A stretch of 33,079 nt of DNA from SIG598 sp045605025 (GTDB taxonomy: Bacteria > Bacillota > Clostridia > Oscillospirales > Acutalibacteraceae). Of this stretch, positions 33,031 through 33,079 are shown piece by piece. The notes under the pieces were generated by a model. That model did no database searches, was not told the DNA's origin, and was given only the letters and a program-made list of their open reading frames with translations. The stretch's first letter is position 1. Every line of letters begins with the position of its first letter. Location of the stretch: the NCBI GenBank assembly GCA_045605025.1, contig JAZUPE010000005.1, positions 1 through 33,079 on the forward strand, written 5' to 3'. A program made the position numbers and the translations under genes.

Positions 33031-33079
33031 CGGATCGTAGCCATGTCGTTCTGTGAGCCAAGGAGTTGATTTATGACAT

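Overview
The window looks like one contig from a low-to-mid GC Gram-positive gut anaerobe of the class Clostridia, most likely an Oscillospirales-type lineage. The basis is Firmicutes-style AGGAGG ribosome binding sites, sigma-A promoters close to TTGACA-17-TATAAT, Clostridia-like RpoB, RpoC, RNase Y and LepA proteins, and a 16S rRNA 5' end. A bile salt hydrolase-type enzyme points to an intestinal habitat. The left edge cuts fusA and the right edge stops inside an rRNA operon, so both ends look like assembly breaks.

Layout. Bases 1-12149 are the information-processing block on the minus strand, read from right to left: rny (RNase Y), rpoB, rpoC, rpsL, rpsG, fusA (partial). rpoB has its own consensus promoter and a leader of about 250 nt containing crossing inverted repeats. 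rplJ/rplL are not in front of it, and no L7Ae-like gene lies between rpoC and rpsL. Bases 12454-13832 hold a plus-strand pair of small membrane proteins. Bases 13848-17800 are a minus-strand group: a secreted Ig-like membrane protein, a membrane-anchored coiled-coil protein, lepA and a DUF6483-like gene. Bases 17909-19542 encode a leucine-rich-repeat lipoprotein.

Bases 19932-24017 are the most interesting accessory locus. An SsuC-like permease, an SsuB-like ATPase and a bile salt hydrolase-like enzyme are read leftward. A TM1266-family (ACT-like) small regulator and an SsuA/NMT1-like binding lipoprotein are read rightward, behind a structured leader of about 170 nt that ends in an intrinsic terminator (candidate orphan riboswitch). 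Bases 24029-25491 carry a TetR regulator with palindromic operators in its promoter and a frameshifted flavodoxin-like reductase. Bases 25499-28249 encode a YfhO-type polytopic membrane protein. Bases 28335-30584 encode a zinc-ribbon/kinase-like/PASTA protein whose catalytic residues are lost (predicted pseudokinase), followed by a four-cysteine TSCPD protein. Divergent from it is a D,D-carboxypeptidase (30779-32299) with an unusual SDC motif.

The right end (32494-33079) has a strong rRNA promoter and leader, then the first ~105 nt of a 16S gene. After an 84-nt segment bounded by inverted repeats, the 16S start appears a second time. This is either a contig-end artefact or a real tandem array.

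No CRISPR array, tRNA, insertion sequence or prophage gene was recognised.
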